From Caulochytrium protostelioides (Eukaryota > Chytridiomycota > Caulochytriomycetes > Caulochytriales > Caulochytriaceae), in NCBI GenBank assembly GCA_003615045.1, contig ML014123.1, forward strand, positions 158,853 to 222,852: 64,000 bases of DNA, written 5' to 3'. The notes below the pieces were generated by a model. That model saw nothing but the letters and a program-made list of their open reading frames with translations, had not been told where the DNA came from and made no database searches. Shown here in pieces: positions 46,792-57,999 of the stretch. How positions within the stretch are numbered: the stretch's first letter is position 1; each line of letters opens with the position of its first letter. Position numbers and translations under genes: made by a program.

Positions 46792-47781
46792 TTACTCTTC
46801 ATCCGCTTCGCCCTCTTCCATGGCCACATCCTCAGCGGTGGCGGCGGCCAACGAGCCGCGCCCCCGATAGGAGAGCGCGGTTGGCGCCGTCGGCGGCGGA
46901 TGCCGACCACTACCCGCGTCATGGCGTAGTGGGGTGCCGGGCGCCGCGGCCGCCGATGGCACAGGCGTACCGGGTCCGGTCTGGTAGGAGAGGGCGGGCG
47001 ACGGCGCGGCACCGGCACCGGCGGCACCCGCGCCGGCGCCGCCCTCGCCGTCCACGGCCATATCGCGGGCATCGCCGGCCAGCTGGCCGCGGCGGCCACT
47101 GCTAGCGGTGCCCCCGCGGCGCTGCGCAAGCAGGGCTTGGACGTGTTGGGTATACTGGGCGATGCTGGCCTGGACGGCTTCGAGGTGGACGGTGCGGCTG
47201 ACGGCGTCATCGCTGGCTTGGGCCTGGCGCTGACGCAAGACTTGCTTACGCTGCTCGAGGTCATCGAGCTGAGACTGCAGGGCTTGGCGGGAGTCGTTCT
47301 TTTCAATGTGGGTCACGCGCTCGTCGTAGATGCGCTGCTGCGCCTCGCCGCGCTGGGCCTCGATGAGCTGTGCTTTGGCACCGGTAATGGCTTCCGAGGT
47401 TTCATGCATCAAGCAGTCTAGTGTTCATCGAAGTCCGGGTACCGGGTGAGTTTGGTGAAGCCAAAAGACGAGCCGATGGTGGCATCCGTGGCACATGCAA
47501 TGTCGGACGTCATATGGATCGGACTTACCGAGCCGCCTCTTTTCTGCAGCAAACCCCTGGATTTCCTGGGTCATCATCTGATGGACGAGCTCATACTTGC
47601 GCACGGCTAAGCGGTACGACTGAATTTCAGCTTTGAGATCCTGGTGCAAGGCCAGCACGGTATCCCGGTCGGACTGCAGAACGATGGCTTTGCGCAGCGC
47701 GGCCAGTTTTTCCTGGATCCGTCTTGGCCGCTTCGGGTCAACCGTGATTCGGTCCTGCAGAATGTTATCAAAGGCGTTCAT
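46792..47781 (-). CDS. THOC7: THO complex subunit 7 (THOC7/Mft1-like)
   Basis: THOC7 is a coiled-coil subunit of THO/TREX, which couples transcription to mRNP packaging and nuclear export. Two exons: 47781-47529 (MNAFDNILQDRITVD) and 47417-46792, across a 111-bp intron (donor GTAAGT, acceptor TAG), giving 292 aa. The joined helix reads VRKYELVHQMMTQEIQGF, then KRRLDCLMHETSEAITGAKAQL, comparable with the human MENYEKIYKEIECSIAGAHEKI. It continues as a coiled coil (RIYDERVTHIEKNDSRQAL, LDDLEQRKQVLRQRQ) like the human EYDALAKVIQHHPDR...LGKELEHL region. The C-terminal 100 residues are Gly/Ala/Pro-rich with an acidic end (MEEGEADEE), as in human THOC7. Identity is low, so the call rests on the pattern and register of the coiled coil. 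Confidence 0.8.
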
Positions 47782-48574
47782 GGCGGTAGCGGTGCCCACG
47801 GCGGCGAGGACACGCGTTGCTCGTGCTGATCAGCACAACGCTGTCGGAGTCGACCAGCGAGTGCGGTGATCGGACAGTGGACCGAGAAGTGGGAGCGGAA
47901 GCACACAAGGGGTCTTGCCGAATCGAGTAAAGCATGAAAATGGCAGAACAGAAATCTAAGAGTCTAATGGGTCTAACGCTCGCGGTCTGCCGCGATTTTC
48001 GGGCGACGCTATCGGTGTCGGCGATGCGCGTCCTGCGCTGCAATGAAGACCGGAGGTCTGGGATCCTGGGCCCGAAAGGCGGCCTTCCTTTACTCCAGGG
48101 GGGCTTGCTGGGATAGCTCGAAGCGGAGATAAGCCGACCACGTCGCGAGGCGAGAGACGCGAAGCATGCTTCCAGGCGCATGCATGCCCGCCAGGACAGT
48201 GCCACCACAACGCTTGATGGGTGCAGCGCTCGCGCCGGCGATGCGATGGCCAAGGGTGGCAGCCACGTGCGGCGCATCAGTTCACATGCACACTGACTCG
48301 CCGTCGCCGTCACCATCACCGTCGCCGCTCGATCATGGCGTAGGTCGTTTGGCGTGGCGCTCGCAGGGTGCCCCCCACACCGGTTCCTCATCCGCTGAGC
48401 GCACGCGACGGCCTGTGGGCCCTTGCGCCGGGCGCCACCTTTCACGGGTCGCGGGACGTGGATGCCGCCGCGGCCGCCGCCACCGCCCGGGCTCCTCGTA
48501 CGCCGTCGTGCGCTCTCCTTGCATACCACCGCACGGCGGCTCAGCGCTTAGCGCTGGCTACTGGAGCCAGGTGT
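47782..48574. other. Intergenic region upstream of THOC7
   Basis: About 800 bp from the THOC7 start to relic B. A short TCGCCGTCACCA-type triplet-rich run lies near 48300-48330. No coding signal; the 253-codon minus-strand frame that crosses it looks compositional. Confidence 0.45.
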
Positions 48575-49005
48575 CGGCGACAGCAACATTTCCCCTTTTG
48601 GCGCCATCAAGTACCAGGCCGATCTGCGCAACGACGACCAGCTAAGCTTCGAGGCGCGGGTTAAGCAGTGCTTGCACGTCTTCCAACGGGCCAACGGCCC
48701 GCTGTGGACCGAGTATCTGAAGCCGCGCTGGGCACGCCAGCGCCTGCGGCTGCAGGGAGGCAAGCAGCGCGTGTTTGCCCAGTTCATGGACCGCGTCGCC
48801 GACGAGGCGGCCACAGAGAAAAAGCCTGGGGTGATCGCCTAACGCGCATCCACGTTTGCCCCGGGAGGCCAGGGCGAGATCGCCGTCCCCACAGCTCGGG
48901 CGTACCAGGCCTGCGCCTAGCATTTCCACACCGTCGTGGTCGACGAGTTCCGGACGACCCAGGTGCATGCCGAGACGAATCTGATCCCGACTAAGGTGAA
49001 AATCG
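48575..49005 (+). pseudogene. Truncated Fanzor-like nuclease relic, copy B
   Basis: This is the plus-strand counterpart of copy A: GDSNISPFGAIKYQAD, LKPRWARQRLRLQGGKQRVF, GEIAVPTARAYQACA and VVVDEFRTTQVHAETN. It retains Arg in VDEFRTT where A has Leu, so B is closer to the family consensus there. The same two stops are present, TAA at 48840-48842 and TAG at 48918-48920. The 5' boundary of similarity (about 48575) is the same as in A, so both lack the same N-terminal half. Nothing resembling a transposon end was seen. It lies in the spacer between THOC7 and the nonaspanin gene. Confidence 0.62.
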
Positions 49006-49744
49006 CGGATCTCGACGATGGCGCGACCACCATCGACTAAGGATCAACGTGCCAACAGGTCGCTGCGAGCACAAGCCCGCCAATGATGCAAAATGGAGAA
49101 CGCCAGACATCTGTGTTGGGATTGCCCGCGACGGATTCGAAAGTAGTGTGTAGGCATCTCAGCGAATGTGCCCGAACGGGTGGCTCAGCTCAAGAGGCGC
49201 TTTCATGAGGTGGATGGGACCGTGCGACGCCTCTCCCTGCCGCCACGGACGAGGCCGCGCCGCGGCTGCTGTGGGTCCGAACTCGGACGCCCAGCCCCGT
49301 GGCCGTTCACGCCGCCACCGCCGCCGCCGTTGTCCCCCGCACACACACCCAGACGCTGGAGAGAACCACACGGCCGAGCGATGGCGACCACGTTTGAGGA
49401 TGACGCCGATCACCGCCGCTACCATTTTTGGTCTGGAACCGGGATGTCTTCTGGAAGCAAGCATGCGGACGCGATGAAGCATGTCGTTTGCAAAGTCGAT
49501 GAACGACGTCGAAGCAGCTGAACAAAAAGGAACCGCGCGAGTATGAATGAAGATTGACGATGCGGCGCTCTCTTCAGACGTGGTTTGCTTCCGTGCGCAT
49601 CCGATCCAGCTCTTGCTTGCTCCGTGTCTCCTCGTGATCATTGTTCAGCTGTCTCTCCGTCTTGGTGTTGGATTTCACTGTGAGAACCGCCGCGTTAAAC
49701 GACTGCGTGAATCGCCGCGGTATCACCCTTGAATCCAACTGGCC
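49006..49744. other. Upstream region of the nonaspanin gene
   Basis: About 740 bp between relic B and the nonaspanin ATG. The stretch 49320-49360 is C-rich. A CT-rich leader precedes the ATG at 49745. No gene recognised. Confidence 0.45.
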
Positions 49745-51703
49745 ATGGCCCGTTCACCACGCGGCGCGTCGCCAATGCTGCTCGTCGGCTGGGGCGCGCT
49801 GGTCTGCATGGCCTCGCTGCTGCTGCCGACCGGCCAGGCCTTCTACTTGCCTGGCCAGGAACCCATTTCGTATGCGAAAGGCGAGCGCGTCCGCGTCACG
49901 GCGAACACGCTGACCTCGTCGTCCAGCCTGATCAACTACGACTATGACTTCAAATCGTTCCACTTCTGCCCGTCCGAGGGCGCCAAGACGGCCCAGGGCG
50001 CCAGCCTGGGCTCGGTCCTCAAGGGCGACCGCCTCGTGACGGCGCCGTATGCGATCGACATGCTGACCGATGCGCAGTGTAAGCTGCTGTGCGAGCCGGT
50101 CTCGTACAACTACGAGGACCGCGTTTTTCTGAAAGAACGCATCATGCAGCACTACTCGCTGCGCCTCGATATCGATAATCTTCCCGTGGGCGAGCGGTTC
50201 CGCCTCAAATCCGGTGATTTTTTGACGACGTCGGACTTCCCGCTTGGCAGCATCATGACCGATGCTGAGGGCGTCGTCCCGACGCTCCACAACCACCTCG
50301 TCTTCCTCGTCGAGTACAACACCGTCACGATCGACGGCCAGGAGTTCTACCGCGTGGTCGGCGCTACCGTTCACCCGACGAGCCGGCGTACACTCTCGGA
50401 CGACTGCCAGTATGGCATTCGCAGCCCTGAGCTCGCGGCCAACGTGGTGAAGAGCGGCCCGCCCGTCATCCTTTCGACGAACGAGGAATCAAAGGACGAG
50501 GTACTGCAGGTCCAGTACTCGTACAACGTGCACTGGATCCGCAGCGAGACGCCGTGGAGCCAGCGGTGGAACAGTTACCTGCGTATCACGGCGGTCGAGA
50601 CCCACTGGTTCAGTCTGCTTAACTCGGCCGCCATCGTGCTCTTCCTCGGCGGCCTGGTTTTCGCCGTTCTGATCCGCGCCCTGCACAAGGACATTGCACG
50701 CTACAACAGCTTGCCCGAGTCGGCGGCCGATGAGTTCCAGGAGGACTTTGGCTGGAAGCTCGTGCACGGCGACGTCTTCCGCACGCCCAAGCATGCCATG
50801 TTCCTCTCGGTGCTGGCGGGCATCGGCACGCAGATGCTTGCCGTCGTGCTGCTCACGCTGCTGTTTGCCATGCTCGGCGTTCTCAGCCCCTCCAGCCGCG
50901 GGTCCTTCTCCACGTTGCTGCTCTGCTCGTTCGTCTTTGGCGGTTCGATCGGCGGCTACGTGTCGGCCCGCCTCTATAAGATGTTCGGCCGCGAGAACTG
51001 GAAGCGCAACATCTTCTTCACCGCCGTGCTGTTCCCCGGTCTGACGCTTCTCGCGGGGATTGTCATCAATTTCTTTTCGATCGGGGCCAAGTCGTCCACA
51101 GCTCTGCCGTTCGGCACGGTCGTGGCTCTCATCTGCATGTGGCTATTCATCCTCGTACCCCTCACGTGTCTCGGTGCATACATTGGCTTTCGCAAGGAAC
51201 GCATTTCTTACCCCGTGCGCACCAACCAGATCCCCCGCCAGATCCCGCAGCAGCCTGTCTACCTCCGGTTCTGGCCGTCGGTCCTGCTCGGTGGCATTCT
51301 GCCCTTCGGCGCGGTCTTTATCGAGCTGTCGTTCATACTCGCCAGTATCTGGGGCCACCGCTTCTTCTACGAGACGGGATTCCTTTTCCTCGTCTTCTGC
51401 ATCACGCTGCTGACATGTTCCCAGGTCACTGTCCTGCTCACGTACTTCCAGCTCACCTCCGAGGACTACGGCTGGTGGTGGCGCTCGTTCATGACGAGCG
51501 GCTCCTGCGCTTTCTACGTCTTCCTCTACTCGACATGGTTCTACTTTTCGGTGCTGACGATGTCCGATATGACCTCAACCCTCATCTACTTTGCCCTCAA
51601 CCTGATGCTCGCCTTTGTGCTCTTTGTCCTCATGGGCACCGTGGGGTTCTTTGCCAGCCTCTGGTCCATCCGTCGCATCTACGCCAGCATCAAGATCGAC
51701 TAG
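49745..51703 (+). CDS. EMP70: Transmembrane 9 superfamily protein (nonaspanin, Emp70/TM9SF2-4)
   Basis: A Golgi/endosomal nine-span membrane protein implicated in sorting of membrane cargo and adhesion. The 652-aa frame has no intron. Residues 1-32 form a signal peptide, followed by the family start FYLPGQEPISYAKGERV. The luminal domain carries YDYDFKSFHFC, LGSVLKGDRLVTAPYAIDM and CKLLC. The first membrane helix is near residue 290 (SAAIVLFLGGLVFAVLI), then DEFQEDFGWKLVHGDVFR, and eight further helices. Signature blocks include GSIGGYVSARLYK, WKRNIFFTAVLFPG, LGAYIGFRK and YPVRTNQIPRQIP. The C-terminus RRIYASIKID ends in KxD, the known Golgi-retention signal of the family. The start is the first ATG and matches family length. 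TM9SF2 and TM9SF4 types could not be separated by eye. Confidence 0.97.
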   Translation: MARSPRGASPMLLVGWGALVCMASLLLPTGQAFYLPGQEPISYAKGERVRVTANTLTSSSSLINYDYDFKSFHFCPSEGAKTAQGASLGSVLKGDRLVTAPYAIDMLTDAQCKLLCEPVSYNYEDRVFLKERIMQHYSLRLDIDNLPVGERFRLKSGDFLTTSDFPLGSIMTDAEGVVPTLHNHLVFLVEYNTVTIDGQEFYRVVGATVHPTSRRTLSDDCQYGIRSPELAANVVKSGPPVILSTNEESKDEVLQVQYSYNVHWIRSETPWSQRWNSYLRITAVETHWFSLLNSAAIVLFLGGLVFAVLIRALHKDIARYNSLPESAADEFQEDFGWKLVHGDVFRTPKHAMFLSVLAGIGTQMLAVVLLTLLFAMLGVLSPSSRGSFSTLLLCSFVFGGSIGGYVSARLYKMFGRENWKRNIFFTAVLFPGLTLLAGIVINFFSIGAKSSTALPFGTVVALICMWLFILVPLTCLGAYIGFRKERISYPVRTNQIPRQIPQQPVYLRFWPSVLLGGILPFGAVFIELSFILASIWGHRFFYETGFLFLVFCITLLTCSQVTVLLTYFQLTSEDYGWWWRSFMTSGSCAFYVFLYSTWFYFSVLTMSDMTSTLIYFALNLMLAFVLFVLMGTVGFFASLWSIRRIYASIKID

Positions 51704-52762
51704 CCACCCACGGGTGATGCAGCCTGCCTGCGCGGTGACCGTCGTCGATCGATCAGCGCCGTCTTTTACTCGATTGATACGTTTCTATTGCTTTTGTAGA
51801 AATCTATCGCTTATACTCTGCTTGACTTACGGTGGTTGCTATCGTCCTGAGGCATCACGGATCGTCACGATGCCGTGCCCAGTACACCATGCGGTGTGGC
51901 GTGAGGTCAAGCCTCTTTCCCTCTCGAAGTAGACGGGGTCGGGGTTTGGCGGAGGGGAGCGTGGTGTTCCGCTTCAAAGGCGGGGGCTCTCTGGCAAGAC
52001 GTGGTCGGCAGCGAACTCCGCCCACTTGACTGGGCCGAATAAAAAATTTGATGCTCAATTACAGAAAACGACTGGGGAAGGAAGCGCAACAGCAAGTGCA
52101 CTGACGCACATCATCGTCAGTCTTACTTTTGCTTCCGATATCCCACAAACGTCACCCAGCAGGCATCGTGCTGTGATCCTGCTTCGGTTATCTTGACGGG
52201 GCTCGACCCCTCCGACTGACCCTACCCATTACCTCGTGTGTCCTCCATTGCTGGCTCGACACCGAGCAGACCCTCGTGCTCCCTCTTCCGTCTTTGTCCA
52301 TTGTAACGGCAGTTGCCTGGCCCGACACCCTTCATCCAGCGATAAGAACGAGCCCAATCGGTCTCACGGCATCTGCTCCTGACCTCACCTCGTTGCCAGC
52401 GCCGCCATCTTCGCCAACAGCTCCCGACGATAGCTTCCCGCGGTCGAGAGACGTCCTGCCCCTCGTCAGGCTCGCCCGCCCGTCGCGTCACCACGCACGC
52501 CGTGAGCGCAAAAGCGACCCTGTGAGCGGTTGATTAATTTCCTGCACCCGAGGCAGCCAACGTTGCGCGACCCGCCGCCCTTCCATCTGACCGCCGCGAC
52601 ACCGTTTGTCTCTCCGGGTCCTCGCCACATCGCCCTCTCGATTCCCGCCCCCCACAGTGGGCAGGCAAGCCTGTGTGAGCACCACGTCGCCGCACCGTGT
52701 GCGCGTGCTCACTTGATTGTGCTGCGGCTGCTGCCGTTCTGCCTCATTCCCCCGTCGTACCC
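51704..52762. other. Upstream region of UTP18
   Basis: About 1.06 kb between the nonaspanin stop and UTP18. The part from 52200 to 52760 is pyrimidine-rich on the plus strand, a likely core promoter and leader. No reading frame is credible. Confidence 0.5.
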
Positions 52763-54931
52763 ATGACGATGGTCGACTTCAAGCCCCCGCCGACTCACGC
52801 CTCGAAGCCCGGCAAAGATGCCAAGGCCGCGGGTCCGGCTGCCATCACCGCCATCGGTCCGGTGACTGCGGCGGCGACGTCCAAGAAAGCGAAGCGCAAG
52901 CGCTCGAGCAAGAAGGAGAGCGACGATGTTTCGCTGCCGGCGGTGCTGCCGCCTGCCGCCCAGCCCGCGATTTTAGCGCGCTTGGAAGATGAGTCCGCGA
53001 AGGATACCGAGGAGCGCGACCTCGAGGAAGCCGTCTTCGGCATCCACAGCGCCACACGTGCGTCGACCGTGTTCTCTCGTCTTGGCCGCGAGCTCAAGCC
53101 GTCGAAAGCCGCTCAGATGGCCGCACTAAACGATGCTCACGCCACGCCGGCCAACACACTGTTGGCCATCGGCGACGACGCTGATGGCGAAAGCAACGAC
53201 GAGGCCCCCGTCGAAGCCGACGATTACGACTTTGACTTCGACATGGATGTCGATGGCGCTCTTCCGGCCTCCGGTGCCGATGACGACGACGACGATGACG
53301 CGCCCGGGTTCTATCTTGACGAAGGCACGGTCACGGCGGCTGAGCAGCCCGCAGCGCTTGAGGATAGCGATGCGGACGAGGCATCAAAGGCGAACCAGCT
53401 GGCGGCGCGTCTGTTATCCTCGGCCAAGACGGACGATTCCGAGGCTGACGAGCCGTTGGATGAGTCGTTGGTGGACACCGGCGCCTCGACACTGGCCGAC
53501 CCGGTGATCAACAAGGAGGCAGATGCCGCGTGGCATGACGACGACGTCCTGAAGGTCTCGTTGAACCGCCAGAACCGCACCAAGAAGCTCCGCACCAGTT
53601 ATGCGGACGATATGTTATCGATCCAGGAGTATGAACTCCGTCTACGCCGACAGTTCCACACCATGTCTGCGGCCAAGATGGGCTCGACCCAGGGCCTTGG
53701 CTGGGCCAACGTGGACAAGCGCGCGGCCGGCAAGCTGGGCGATGCAACGTCAAACCCGCCGTCTGCGACGGAAGACGGCGTCGTGATGGCCTCCGGCCGG
53801 ATCAACCCCATTATGGCCATGCTGTCAAGCTCCAAGCTGCTGCTGTCTGGCAACAAGAAAGCCTCGACAGGTCTCGCGGATTTGGAACGCGTGTCGATCC
53901 CATCCGACCGCGTGGATATCCAGCGTCTGCGTGATGCAACCATCTCTTCTCCGCACAACTCCATCATCACGAGCGTCAAATTCCACCCGAATCCTCAAGT
54001 GCCGATCATGATGACCTCAGGCCTGGACAAGACGGTCAAGCTCTTCCACATCGATGCCAAGGACAACCCGAAGCTGTCGAGCTACCGCTTCAAGGACCTC
54101 GCTCCGACGTGCACCTCTTTTGCGCAGCAGGGCAAGACAGCGTTTATCACGGGCGAGCACCGTTTCTTCTACACATTCAATGTCGAGACCGAGACGATGG
54201 ACATCTGCAACCAGCTGAGCTCCTCAAATTATGACTACATGTTCAACAACAGCAAGGGCATCGCGCGGCACTGGGCCAATCCATCCGGCTCCCACGTCGC
54301 CATGTCTGCCAACAATCTGAACGGCCACCTTATGTTTGTCTCGTGCCGCGACCGCACCTTGGACTACACGCTCAAGATGAACGGCAAAGCAAGCCAGGTC
54401 TGGTTCGAACAGGACGGATACACCCTGTGGAGCGCCGGTCACGACGCCTTCATGTACCAGTGGGATCTACGCCAACGCCGATGTGTTGGCCAGTGGATGG
54501 ACGAAGGCCAGCAGCGCTCCATGAGCATGGCGGGCTCCAACGACGGCCGCTATCTCGCCGTCGGCTCACGCTCGGGTGTCGTCAATCTGTACAATCGCCC
54601 AGCGCTGGCGGCTTCTGCGTTGGCCGCTTCCGACCAGGCCGGCAAGCCCAAGCCCGTCAAGACGTTCATGCAGCTGACCACGCGTCTGGACTCGCTCTGC
54701 GTCCATCCGGGCTCCCAGATCATGGCCATGGCCTCGCGGTCCCGTCTCGACAGCCTGCGCCTCGTCCACCTCCCGACGCAGACCGTCTTCTCGAACTGGC
54801 CGACTGGCAGTACCCCCTTGCACTATGTCCAGTGCTTAGACTTCAGCCCGAACGGCGGCTACCTCGGCGTAGGCAACGACCGTGGTCGTGTGCTCCTGTT
54901 CCGCCTTAACGCGTACACGCGCTCCATTTAG
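52763..54931 (+). CDS. UTP18: U3 snoRNP / SSU processome WD40 protein Utp18
   Basis: Utp18 is a beta-propeller subunit of UtpB in the small-subunit processome; it acts in the nucleolus in 18S rRNA processing and recruits the exosome helicase Mtr4 in yeast. The 722-aa frame starts at the first ATG (MTMVDFKPP); an extension upstream has only a GTG. The N-terminal 230 residues are Lys-rich then acidic (DDYDFDFDMDVDG, DDDDDDAPGF). The WD40 region spans about 400-712, with SIITSVKFHPNPQVPIMMTSG, KTVKLFHIDA, DYTLKMNGKASQVWF, GYTLWSAGHDAFMYQWDLR and GGYLGVGNDRGRVLLFRL, all typical of Utp18/WDR50. No Mtr4-binding arch motif was positively identified. It is about 130-170 residues longer than yeast or human Utp18, mainly in the acidic N-terminus. 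Single exon. Confidence 0.93.
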   Translation: MTMVDFKPPPTHASKPGKDAKAAGPAAITAIGPVTAAATSKKAKRKRSSKKESDDVSLPAVLPPAAQPAILARLEDESAKDTEERDLEEAVFGIHSATRASTVFSRLGRELKPSKAAQMAALNDAHATPANTLLAIGDDADGESNDEAPVEADDYDFDFDMDVDGALPASGADDDDDDDAPGFYLDEGTVTAAEQPAALEDSDADEASKANQLAARLLSSAKTDDSEADEPLDESLVDTGASTLADPVINKEADAAWHDDDVLKVSLNRQNRTKKLRTSYADDMLSIQEYELRLRRQFHTMSAAKMGSTQGLGWANVDKRAAGKLGDATSNPPSATEDGVVMASGRINPIMAMLSSSKLLLSGNKKASTGLADLERVSIPSDRVDIQRLRDATISSPHNSIITSVKFHPNPQVPIMMTSGLDKTVKLFHIDAKDNPKLSSYRFKDLAPTCTSFAQQGKTAFITGEHRFFYTFNVETETMDICNQLSSSNYDYMFNNSKGIARHWANPSGSHVAMSANNLNGHLMFVSCRDRTLDYTLKMNGKASQVWFEQDGYTLWSAGHDAFMYQWDLRQRRCVGQWMDEGQQRSMSMAGSNDGRYLAVGSRSGVVNLYNRPALAASALAASDQAGKPKPVKTFMQLTTRLDSLCVHPGSQIMAMASRSRLDSLRLVHLPTQTVFSNWPTGSTPLHYVQCLDFSPNGGYLGVGNDRGRVLLFRLNAYTRSI

Positions 54932-57900
54932 TTGACTATCTTTTTTTAAGCATCGAACATACCAATCATTCCCACAATGCCTTCGCGAATTTGGCATACG
55001 GCTCTGCAGCGTCACAGCATTCCGGAAAATGAGATCCGATGGGTCTCATCTGAGTCTTGGATCACAACGAAGCAAGAGGTCTCATGAGGTGACGAGTGGT
55101 GAGGAAGGGTTGGCCCGAATTAGAAAGAATCACTCACAGGGTTCAACATGACGACCGTCCCTGGAGATATGATGGCAATCTAACGCCACTACTACGCTTT
55201 GATGGTCATGCTTGCACCGGGGGTGGCCCTGCTTGCCTGAAATGATACCGTCGTGTCCAATCGTTCCGCGGTTGCGAGTACAATGTCCAAGCCATTTCCG
55301 TCATCGAAGCATGCCCGTTCTTCGAGCTGGCACCACCCATCTTCGCAAGCCAAGGCTTTGACGGTTCATTCCGCCAACCTTGAGCCATCATCGGCAGGCG
55401 AGCCAAACGCTCAATTAACAACGCTGAGGAATCCATAGCCAGGGCGACGGCCGATACGGGTAGACTCTGCCGCCTTCCCGTCATCAGGTCCCACTCCAAT
55501 CTACGGATTCGAGCGCAATCTGGTTCAAATGTGACACTGCACCACAGGTGTTCCAAGCCAGTCCCTGGTGGGACAGGAGCTTCGACGGGAAGGGAGGACA
55601 CCTGGCCACTGCCCCCACCCCCCCTGAATTCCGGCTGAGCTTGCTGGTGATGCGAATTTGGGGATTCCGTCGTCGCGTCGCTTTATCACGCTCCCGCAAT
55701 CGGCCTGAAATGGCCTCGAAGATGTTTTGATCAGTATATCGTTCAGTCCAGTAATGTGGCAGGAAGGCAGGCTGGGCTTTCGCGTGGCACCCTTCCAGGC
55801 CACCCGGTCGAGAAATTTTTTTGCCCTCATCCGGCCGTGTTGCAAGACCTCGCAGACGAGAGGCCCATGAGCGGGGCTGTTCTGTGTCAAGTGATGTCGT
55901 GCTCGCTCCAGGGGCCGGTGATGGTTATCACGCCATCCGTACCGGTATGTCTTTGGTATCGTCATCGCGCGTGCGGAAGGATGACCTGGGCCGTTTCCTT
56001 CCATCAGGGTCCTGTCCCATGCAGAAGCCGCGACGAACGAATCAGGACAACATCGCGACAACGACGCCGGCCACAGCGAGGAAAAAGGTGAAAAGGCGTC
56101 CCTGTCCCGCAGGATGCGACAAGTCGAGACATCAAGGGCCGCTGCGGCGCTCGAGCTGTGTGGCACTGTACCCCCATGCTAGATCCATCGCCCGCGGTCG
56201 TCTGCAGCCGACAGCCAAGCATCATAGCCTAGCTTGTTTCCAGCACGGAGCACGTCGGGGGCGTAGGGCGCGGTGATGCACTTCATGCTAGGACCTGCGC
56301 GAGAGCGTTGCGAAGCTCGACGCACCGGTGTGCTGTGACGCGGCTCACCAGCCATGAGTCGCACTCGAGGTGAATCGACGCGCATTTGTCTTTTCATCTT
56401 GGTGTTTCTTTATTCGTCTTTTTCTTTCTGCGGCTTGGCCCTGTGGATGGCGAGGGCGACCCCGATGCACAGCGGCGACGGCCGGCGGTCGGGACCCGCT
56501 TTTTTTTAATGCTCAGATATATAGACCCATCCTTACCCAACGCGAACACTGTGGTGCCCCCCAGGGGTCCCCCACAGAGGCAGCCGCGCCTTTGCCACGA
56601 CTGCCGACCCCGCCATAGAGTCCGAGCCACGTGCAAGGCCATACCGCCACGTGAAGCAAAACATCAGTTGCTGGCAGGGATACCGGTCCGTGCCAGCCCC
56701 TTCGCCGCTCGGTCTAGGCCCAAGGCCGCGCATGCCGGCTGTCGGTTCAGAAGGTGGCATCGGGTCATTGCCACCGAACGCCAAATGCTTTGCAGCAAAA
56801 AGACCGTCTTCTACATTATGCCGGCAGACGAACATAGGCGTAGTTCTACCGCGCCGTGTTCGGAAGCGCAGCGGACAACTCGACGGCGATAGCGACAGCC
56901 GTTTCTCCCTTCCGTTCAGTAACACCGTAGCATAGGCACGTCTTGTCTTGTTTTTTTTTGTCTTTTTTTGTGCAGCATCTTTACCAGTACCGACCCCCAC
57001 CCTCTAACGCCGACGGGGCTCCGAACTGCCGACACTACCCGATGATACCCTTCAGTTGGCTTAGGTGATTTGCGTGTGCATCTCGCACGATCCGTGCCAT
57101 TCAAGCGTAATAGACGCCTTTTCCTCAAGCTCAGTCTTGCTCGCGTCCTTTCGTCCATACGCAGTATTTTATTTTTTTTCAGGTAGTTTTGAAGAGTCTT
57201 TCGAACGTCTGGCCACACAGGGCGGTAAAACATCGTTGTGACATTTTCGGCCTCTTCTCCCATTCTCATACGTGAAGCGCGATACAATTCGCCACAACGT
57301 GAACACTTGCAACGGCCTTGTGGCCTGCAGAACGAGCCAATCTATTCGTAGCTACGGACTCGTCTCAGCATGATCCGACGCGTTGTGGCCAGTAGTAAAC
57401 ACATGACTTATGCCCGGTACTAATTGTCCAACCATGGATGTATCTTTGAAAAATCACCAGCACGGCATGTATACTCGTTGAAAGTGGTTGACCATTTTGA
57501 CATTGGCCGAAATATTACTTTCAAGAGCTTTTACTGCATGTCCTCTTCAAACGACTATCGCCGGTTCTGTACTATCCCGGAGCTCTTCGCCTCAGTGCTG
57601 ATCACCATTTCCCCTATTGGCCGGCTCACCCTCATAGCGTGATCACGGAGCCATCTCCGCCGTTTCGGAGTGTCTTTCGTGTTTGTCCGCTGTATTGAAG
57701 TGGGGCTGACGCTGTGGTCGACCATCGGTTCCATCCGCCGCGTTTCTCTCGGACGCATGTGTTCCACGTCTGCCCCTCCACTGTCCCCGCCGTTTAGCCC
57801 TACAAGACCGTCTTGAGATCCAACGACCGCGTCACGACGCCCCGTCTTCAGTGAATTGGGAGTGGCCAGGCCGCTGCTTCCGCCTAAAGCTGTACTTTAA

Positions 57901-57999
57901 TTTTTGTCGTGCATCTCGGGTGGTTTCCGCCCTAGAAGGCTGTCATCGATAGCCCCGACCTGTTTCGTTCTGCATCGCCGCTGGCACCCCGTCTTTCGG
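54932..57999. other. 3-kb intergenic region with a repeated GC-rich element
   Basis: The longest gene-free stretch on the right side. Frames up to 213 codons (55525-56166, minus) overlap others and carry no domain. It contains the element at 56534-56583, related to the one next to Fanzor relic C. A minus-strand frame at 56533-57000 continues upstream of that element and may be a relic of the same mobile family, but I could not align it with confidence. The last 600 bases before the cold-shock gene are less GC-rich. Confidence 0.45.
56534..56583 (-). repeat. GC-rich element shared with the relic C flank
   Basis: A 21-bp core (56559-56579) is identical to 21433-21453, and flanking bases on both sides are also similar. 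Both lie in the same orientation. The core is built around a near-palindromic run of C, A, G4, T, C5. Read on the minus strand it encodes LWGTPG in both places. It could be a conserved end of a mobile element. Confidence 0.5.

Noticed and set aside
52697-52762. 22-codon upstream extension of UTP18
   Set aside because: It begins with GTG; the first ATG at 52763 gives the expected basic N-terminus.
56630-56660. GGCCATACCGCCACGTGAAG, reminiscent of the start of 5S rRNA
   Set aside because: The following 90 bases do not match the conserved 5S interior or fold as 5S.
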